Source: an uncultured Schaedlerella sp.
GTDB taxonomy: Bacteria; Bacillota; Clostridia; Lachnospirales; Lachnospiraceae
Assembly (NCBI GenBank): GCA_934435195.1
Contig: CAKSAJ010000005.1
Span: forward strand, 81,828-145,827
Length of the DNA: 64,000 nt
Direction of reading: 5' to 3'
A program made the position numbers and the translations under genes. Below the pieces are notes generated by a model that worked only from the letters and a program-made list of their open reading frames with translations, was not told the origin of the DNA and ran no database searches. Positions 59,848-64,000 of this stretch are shown piece by piece (position 1 is the stretch's first letter; every line of letters begins with the position of its first letter).

Positions 59848-61095
59848 CTAAATAGAAAACACCACTGTTACCCTCAGCGACTTCCCATCCTCCGTCTCTG
59901 CACTGATTTTCCCTTTATGTGCCCTCACGGTTGCAGATGCAATAGATAATCCAAGTCCGTATCCTCCGGTTTCGGAATTTCTCGATGCATCTGTTCGATA
60001 AAATCGATCAAAAAGATGGGCTATCTGTTCTTTACTTATCTGTTCAGTTGTATTCCAAACAGACAGATGAATATGGTTCTTCTGTTTTTTCAACGTCAAT
60101 GAAATTTTTCCCTCTTCTCCTGAATATTTCACCGCATTATCCAGTAAAATCGTGATCAATCTTCGGATTGCTTTCTCGTCACCTTTAAGCGAAAGCATCG
60201 GTTCAATCTCACTGGTCAATGTTTTATTCTGTACTTTTGCCAGTGCCTGGAACGTCTCCACCGTTTCTTCCACCATATCCGATATCGGGAATTCTAACAT
60301 TGGGTTCTTTGTCTGCTCTTCTTCCATTTTTGCAAGGAATATCAAACTATTGGTTAGTTCTGCCAAACGTTTGGTCTGATTTTGAATATCGCTGAGCCAT
60401 TCATTTTCACCATAATCCATCTCAAGAATTTCTGCATCTGCATCAATGATTGTCAATGGTGTTTTCAGTTCATGTCCGGCATCCGTTATGAATCTTTTCT
60501 GTTTTTCGTAGTTTTCGGAAAATGGTTTCACAATTCGAGCAGACAACAAGATTAATAATACCAGCACTGCCAAAAGACCTACCACAGAAACTCCGATTCC
60601 GGTAATAATAAAACTTTGAAATGTATTAAAATTTCTTCTACAATCCAAAAATATAACTCTCGTTCCCTCATCGGTTATACTGATACAATAACGATAATCA
60701 CCTATGATTCCCTTTTCTTTCTCGCTCTCCCACACTTGTTTTGCATATTTTATCGCAGTCTCGGTATTAATCATAGCAATTTTCCCTGTATCACAAAATA
60801 CCACATTTCCATCCTCGTTTAATACAACCGAAAAATATCGTGATTCATATGGAAGTTCCGGTGACAAAAGCCGGTCATCTTTTTTGGGTTCTTCCTGTTC
60901 TTTTGGCGTATCCGGATGTGCAAAAGAATCCGGAAATCTGCCATCATTTTCAACCAGAATTGCCAGAACTTTATCTGCATCAGATATAATTTTATGATAA
61001 TTTAAAATGCTCATCGTCCCTAGGATTGTTACCAACACAAGCAAAAGCGAAACCATGGAAGCTACTATCAATTTTACACGTAGTTTTTTTATCAT
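59848..61095 (-). CDS. sensor histidine kinase
   Basis: This membrane histidine kinase has 415 residues. Two transmembrane segments (MVSLLLVLVTILGTMSIL and ITGIGVSVVGLLAVLVLLIL) enclose an extracellular sensor of about 135 residues. HisKA has the phosphorylated His in FITDAGHELKTPLTIIDADA; the ATPase has LLDNAVKYSGEEG and GYGLGLSIASATVRAHKG. No HAMP domain is clear. The gene starts where the response regulator stops (one-base overlap), so the pair is co-translated. Signal and target genes are unknown. Confidence 0.93.
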   Translation of the reverse strand: MIKKLRVKLIVASMVSLLLVLVTILGTMSILNYHKIISDADKVLAILVENDGRFPDSFAHPDTPKEQEEPKKDDRLLSPELPYESRYFSVVLNEDGNVVFCDTGKIAMINTETAIKYAKQVWESEKEKGIIGDYRYCISITDEGTRVIFLDCRRNFNTFQSFIITGIGVSVVGLLAVLVLLILLSARIVKPFSENYEKQKRFITDAGHELKTPLTIIDADAEILEMDYGENEWLSDIQNQTKRLAELTNSLIFLAKMEEEQTKNPMLEFPISDMVEETVETFQALAKVQNKTLTSEIEPMLSLKGDEKAIRRLITILLDNAVKYSGEEGKISLTLKKQKNHIHLSVWNTTEQISKEQIAHLFDRFYRTDASRNSETGGYGLGLSIASATVRAHKGKISAETEDGKSLRVTVVFSI

Positions 61096-61766
61096 TATTT
61101 TTCCTCCAGTGAATAACCCACATTTCTTGTCGCCTTAATCTGAATATCCGCATTCAATGCGGTTAACTTTTTACGCAAATAAGAAATGTATACCCACACT
61201 ACATTGATTTCCGCCTCACTGTCATATCCCCATATTTTCTCCATAAAACGCTCGGTAGAAATGATATTAGATGGATTGCTCATCATTAATTCCATCATTT
61301 GAAATTCTTTTCCTGCAAGACGATAGCTTCCGTTCGGCGTAGATAATTCGTAGGATGCTCTGTCCAGTGTTACATTTCCAACCTGTAACTTTGAACTCGC
61401 CTGTGCAACCTGCGTTCTTGTCATTGCACGAATCCTCGCCAGCAATTCTTTTGCATGAAATGGCTTCGCAAGATAATCATTTGCCCCGGCATCCAAACCT
61501 TCTACCTTATCATCAACTTCTGTTTTAGCTGTGAGAAGCAGCACAGGGATTAAATTTCCTTTGCTTCGAATGGTCTTCAAAACCGTCAATCCATCCACTT
61601 TCGGCATCATAATATCCAGAATCACTCCATCATAATTATCTGCTTCCAGATATTCCAGTGCTGCCTGTCCATCATAAACTGCATCCACCGCATAATTACT
61701 ACGCTCTAATATTGTAACCAAGGCTTTCGATAATGCCTTTTCATCTTCTGCTAATAATAATCGCAC
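61095..61766 (-). CDS. OmpR family response regulator
   Basis: This 223-residue regulator has a receiver domain with the phosphorylated Asp in YDGVILDIMMPKVDGLTVLK and the switch Lys in NDYLAKPFHAKELLARI. A winged-helix domain from about 125 has LAGKEFQMMELMMSNPSNII and VWVYISYLRKKLTALNADIQ. The start is GTG at 61766, with AGAGGGGGCAGC upstream; the open frame continues 12 codons further but has no site. It pairs with the kinase gene downstream. Confidence 0.94.
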   Translation of the reverse strand: MRLLLAEDEKALSKALVTILERSNYAVDAVYDGQAALEYLEADNYDGVILDIMMPKVDGLTVLKTIRSKGNLIPVLLLTAKTEVDDKVEGLDAGANDYLAKPFHAKELLARIRAMTRTQVAQASSKLQVGNVTLDRASYELSTPNGSYRLAGKEFQMMELMMSNPSNIISTERFMEKIWGYDSEAEINVVWVYISYLRKKLTALNADIQIKATRNVGYSLEEK

Positions 61767-61791
61767 TTTGCTGCCCCCTCTGTTTTTTACA

Positions 61792-61943
61792 TTATTCCGC
61801 AAAATAAAGACCTATGAAAAGGAATCGATGACTCCGATATCCAATAAGCGAAATCTCACCACAGATTACTTCCTGATTATCATAATAATACATAAAGTCT
61901 AACTCGTCACTATCATTTCCAAGAATTCGCTTCGTTAATTCAT
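61792..61943 (-). pseudogene. possible small gene with a frameshift at its start
   Basis: AAAGGAG sits seven bases before ATG AAT TAA, so the apparent start stops at once. Shifting one base gives a clean frame of about 50 codons: YELTKRILGNDSDELDFMYY, then YDNQEVICGEISLIGYR and a TAA at 61794-61792. The frame has no start of its own. Either one base was lost or gained at the beginning, or the sequence is chance. It lies just upstream of the response regulator and could be part of the same transcript. No homologue recognised. Confidence 0.4.
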
Positions 61944-62024
61944 ATATGTTCTCCTTTATTTTCTTTTATTGGATTTAATATAAAGGAGATACCTTAAATG
62001 AACTTTAAAATACTTAATGTTGCT

Positions 62025-62216
62025 AATTCAAGACAGCTCCAAGCAAAAAAGACTATGCGCTCCTGCTCAGCTTCGTCGGAAAATCCCGACTCCAATTCGC
62101 TGAATTGCATAGTCTTTTCTTGCTTTGTTGTATATCGTGGTTGAAATAGGCAATTTACTTTTCTGGTATCTGATGTATCTATATCCTCGGTTTATTCGCT
62201 TCCACAGATGCTTTTT
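62025..62216. repeat. repeat copy 2 (upstream side of the two-component system)
   Basis: About 190 bases match 59495-59699 directly. The hairpin is more regular here: AAAAGACTATGC with GCATAGTCTTTT, enclosing GTCGG-AAAAT-CCCGAC. The right end (GATGCTTTTTTAG) has a T-tract. Both copies lie in the same orientation and bracket the two-component system. A minus-strand frame through this copy (62249-62067) has a counterpart only in part of copy 1 and is not counted as a gene. Confidence 0.75.
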
Positions 62217-62268
62217 TAGATTAATTTTTTGTAAGTAACATATAGACATCTATATATTTCACTTACGT

Positions 62269-63615
62269 TTATTTAAACAGTTTCACATACGGATGTTCCC
62301 CCGTATAACTCTCCCAATTTTCTTCTAACCTCTGTCCACCTCCATTCGGATTCCCTGTCTTCATGAAATTCGTCCAGCATGTCACCATCTCTTCACTCAA
62401 CTCATAATCATGTTCTGTCATCGGTCTCCAACATCTGCCCAGTGTACCGAAAGTATACCACAACTCGGATGAATGGAATGCTCCCCAGTCATCTCCTGGG
62501 AGTCTGCGTGCAAAATGGTAGAGATATGCAGGCGTTCCAATCTTTTCTCGTACACTTGCCCAGCGTTTGCATTCTTCCAGTAAAATGCCTGGTTTATCTG
62601 TTTTTACATCCTCCGGCTTTGCTCCAAGGTCATCTGTCACTGCTCCACACATATACGGAATATCTTTCATTTCTACATCTTTCCATATCTGTTTTACTGT
62701 TTTTTCTAACAAATATCCATCCACATTCGGTACAAGCATCAATCCTCTTCCTGACTCAAACAACGCTTCCGTCAGTTTGCACTCTACTTCGAATATTTCT
62801 TTCGCAGACATTTCACGTAATTCTTCCAAAGAGTTTTTGCCCGATAAAGTGACAAATTCCTCTCCGATTTTCTCCTCTTCTTCCAACGTTGGTGTAGCTA
62901 ATATTTCTTCCTCACAACTAATTCCGCTCTGCAAAATTGCCTTTGCCGGAATATCTTCTGTCAATTTACTGGAGCAGAGAACCTGTGTACTCATACTTCC
63001 TGCCGACTGTCCAAATACCGTAATATTTTTGTTGTCGCCACCAAAGTTTTCAATATTATTGTGAACCCATTTTAATGCAGCAATCTGATCTAGAATTCCA
63101 TAATTTCCTGAAATATGTCTTTCGTTTTCTGCATCCAGCCAAGGATGTGCGAAGAATCCAAAAATATTAACACGATAGTTAATCGTAACAAGAATTACTC
63201 TTTTTTTGCAAAATGCTTCTCCGTCAAACTCCAACTCACTACCATATCCGCCACTAAATCCGCCACCATGTATCCAAAATGCAACTGGAAGTTTTTCTCC
63301 TTCTTTATGCTCTGGCATCCAAATATTTAAATATAGACAATCTTCTCCCATACCTGGAACAAATTCTGGATTATTGTAAAACTCTTTGTGGAAACGTCCC
63401 ATAAACGGGTGCCCTGCTTTTGGCAGTTCTTGTATGCACATGTTTGGGAATGTATCAGCTTTGTACGTACCTTTCCACGCATCCATTTCCTGCGGAGCTT
63501 TCCATCTCAATTCTCCTACCGGAGCCTTGGCATATGGAATTCCTTTAAATACCACATATCCTTTTTCTTCCACACCTTCGATGTTACCTTTTTGTGTTTT
63601 TACGATTCGATTCAT
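62269..63615 (-). CDS. type B carboxylesterase/lipase
   Basis: This alpha/beta-hydrolase has 448 residues and no signal peptide, so it is cytoplasmic. GIPYAKAPVGELRWKAPQEM opens, EDCLYLNIWMPE is the family signature, FWIHGGGFSGGYG gives the oxyanion hole and VFGQSAGSMSTQVL the nucleophile Ser. The His is probably in GAFHSSELWYTFG. AAGGAGATTGATAACT supports the ATG at 63615; an upstream ATG lies 22 codons earlier without a site. Similar enzymes act on short esters. The substrate is unknown. Confidence 0.9.
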   Translation of the reverse strand: MNRIVKTQKGNIEGVEEKGYVVFKGIPYAKAPVGELRWKAPQEMDAWKGTYKADTFPNMCIQELPKAGHPFMGRFHKEFYNNPEFVPGMGEDCLYLNIWMPEHKEGEKLPVAFWIHGGGFSGGYGSELEFDGEAFCKKRVILVTINYRVNIFGFFAHPWLDAENERHISGNYGILDQIAALKWVHNNIENFGGDNKNITVFGQSAGSMSTQVLCSSKLTEDIPAKAILQSGISCEEEILATPTLEEEEKIGEEFVTLSGKNSLEELREMSAKEIFEVECKLTEALFESGRGLMLVPNVDGYLLEKTVKQIWKDVEMKDIPYMCGAVTDDLGAKPEDVKTDKPGILLEECKRWASVREKIGTPAYLYHFARRLPGDDWGAFHSSELWYTFGTLGRCWRPMTEHDYELSEEMVTCWTNFMKTGNPNGGGQRLEENWESYTGEHPYVKLFK

Positions 63616-63809
63616 AGTTATCAATCTCCTTCTATAACTGTATAGCTTCATTGTAGTTCTTTTCTGATTCAATCTCGACAATTACTAATCAATTTTGTTT
63701 AGAGATTATTTGTTGCCGTGTTTGCTTAGAAAAGCAACACCATATTGCAAAATACAATAAACAAATATTTTTTACACTATCCCAACAAACTTGAAGTTAT
63801 CGAACTACT

Positions 63810-64000
63810 TCAATTTTTCATTTTCACAACTACATTTCCAGCGTGTTCTACATCACCTGCTGTCCGGATTGCCTGTTCCAGCTTATCCAATGGAAACTCA
63901 TGAGTGATGATACTCTCTAACTCCCATTTTCCACTTGCCATGATTTTTTGTACATCCCATACATCCTCTGGCATATAGCCGCCAGAACCAATAATGCTCT
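63810..64000 (-). CDS. zinc-type alcohol dehydrogenase, C-terminal part (cut by window edge)
   Basis: About 62 residues of the C-terminus are visible: SIIGSGGYMPEDVWDVQKIM, then ITHEFPLDKLEQAIRTA and HAGNVVVKMKN before the TGA stop. This is typical of medium-chain sorbitol/threonine/alcohol dehydrogenases. The catalytic zinc and NAD sites lie beyond the window, so the substrate cannot be assigned. It is upstream of the carboxylesterase on the same strand, with about 195 bases between them that contain no gene. Confidence 0.85.
   Translation of the reverse strand, partial: SIIGSGGYMPEDVWDVQKIMASGKWELESIITHEFPLDKLEQAIRTAGDVEHAGNVVVKMKN

Noticed and set aside
61998..62144. 48-codon plus-strand frame with AAAGGAG upstream
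   Set aside because: It reads straight through the repeat hairpin and is not kept in copy 1, so the good ribosome binding site is probably coincidental.
62067..62249. 60-codon minus-strand frame in repeat copy 2
   Set aside because: Only part of it is kept in copy 1, where stops and the 13-base insertion break it; better explained as conserved repeat DNA.
1..64000. CRISPR arrays, prophage or intact insertion sequences
   Set aside because: No regularly spaced repeats, cas genes, integrases or transposases were seen; the only repeats are the pair around the two-component system and the stem-loop island.

Overview
The window is low-GC Firmicutes DNA, most likely from a gut Lachnospiraceae species. 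Supporting signs are T-box leaders in front of pheST and leuA, the ylxM-ffh-rpsP-khpA-rimM-trmD-rplS block, a sortase-assembled pilus, strong AGGAGG-type ribosome binding sites, and a CpI-like [FeFe] hydrogenase paired with a GltD-type flavoprotein. No phage, integrase, intact transposase, rRNA operon or CRISPR array is visible. Species cannot be fixed from the sequence alone.

Layout: 1-5.1 kb holds the start of queA, then pheT and pheS with a Phe T-box, then a YihY-type membrane protein. 5.2-14 kb is amino-acid biosynthesis: leuA behind a Leu T-box, a 6S RNA candidate, then (all minus strand) argH, asd, leuC, leuD, thrC and a small membrane protein. 14-17.8 kb carries queH, an ABC permease/ATPase pair without a binding protein, and an M20 hydrolase. 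17.8-24.4 kb is a five-gene pilus locus: tip adhesin, backbone pilin, class C sortase, minor pilin and class B sortase, preceded by a promoter, a 10-codon leader ORF and a dyad. A tRNA-Thr(CGT), mscS and a PgeF-type gene follow. 26.4-34 kb is the conserved translation/secretion block (yraN, rnhB, lepB, rbgA, lepB, rplS, trmD, rimM, khpA, rpsP, ffh, ylxM).

34-41 kb contains a subtilase, a Cys/Gly-rich repeat miniprotein on the opposite strand, the nucleoside-salvage operon udp-deoC-punA-deoB with a truncated nucleoside permease relic upstream, a 48-residue gene, two overlapping genes of unknown function and an island of nested stem-loops. 41-54.3 kb has a divergent TruA paralogue, a CmpB-type membrane protein, glycogen breakdown genes (glgP-malQ) divergent from an AraC regulator, a PHP hydrolase, a membrane protein with a very acidic tail, asnA, a ROK glucokinase, a YoaK-type protein and a DegV protein. 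Between the acidic-tail protein and asnA lies an unassigned minus-strand transcription unit with its own promoter and an 18-bp terminator. 54.5-58.1 kb is the hydrogenase pair. 58.2-64 kb has a rhodanese-TtcA fusion, a two-component system flanked by two copies of a ~190-bp repeat, a carboxylesterase and the 3' end of a zinc-type alcohol dehydrogenase.

The items most worth following up are the orphan transcription unit at about 49.85-50.24 kb, the hydrogenase/flavoprotein pair with possible Rex operators, the pilus leader region, the repeat pair around the two-component system, the Cys-rich miniprotein and the TruA-like enzyme with altered signature residues.
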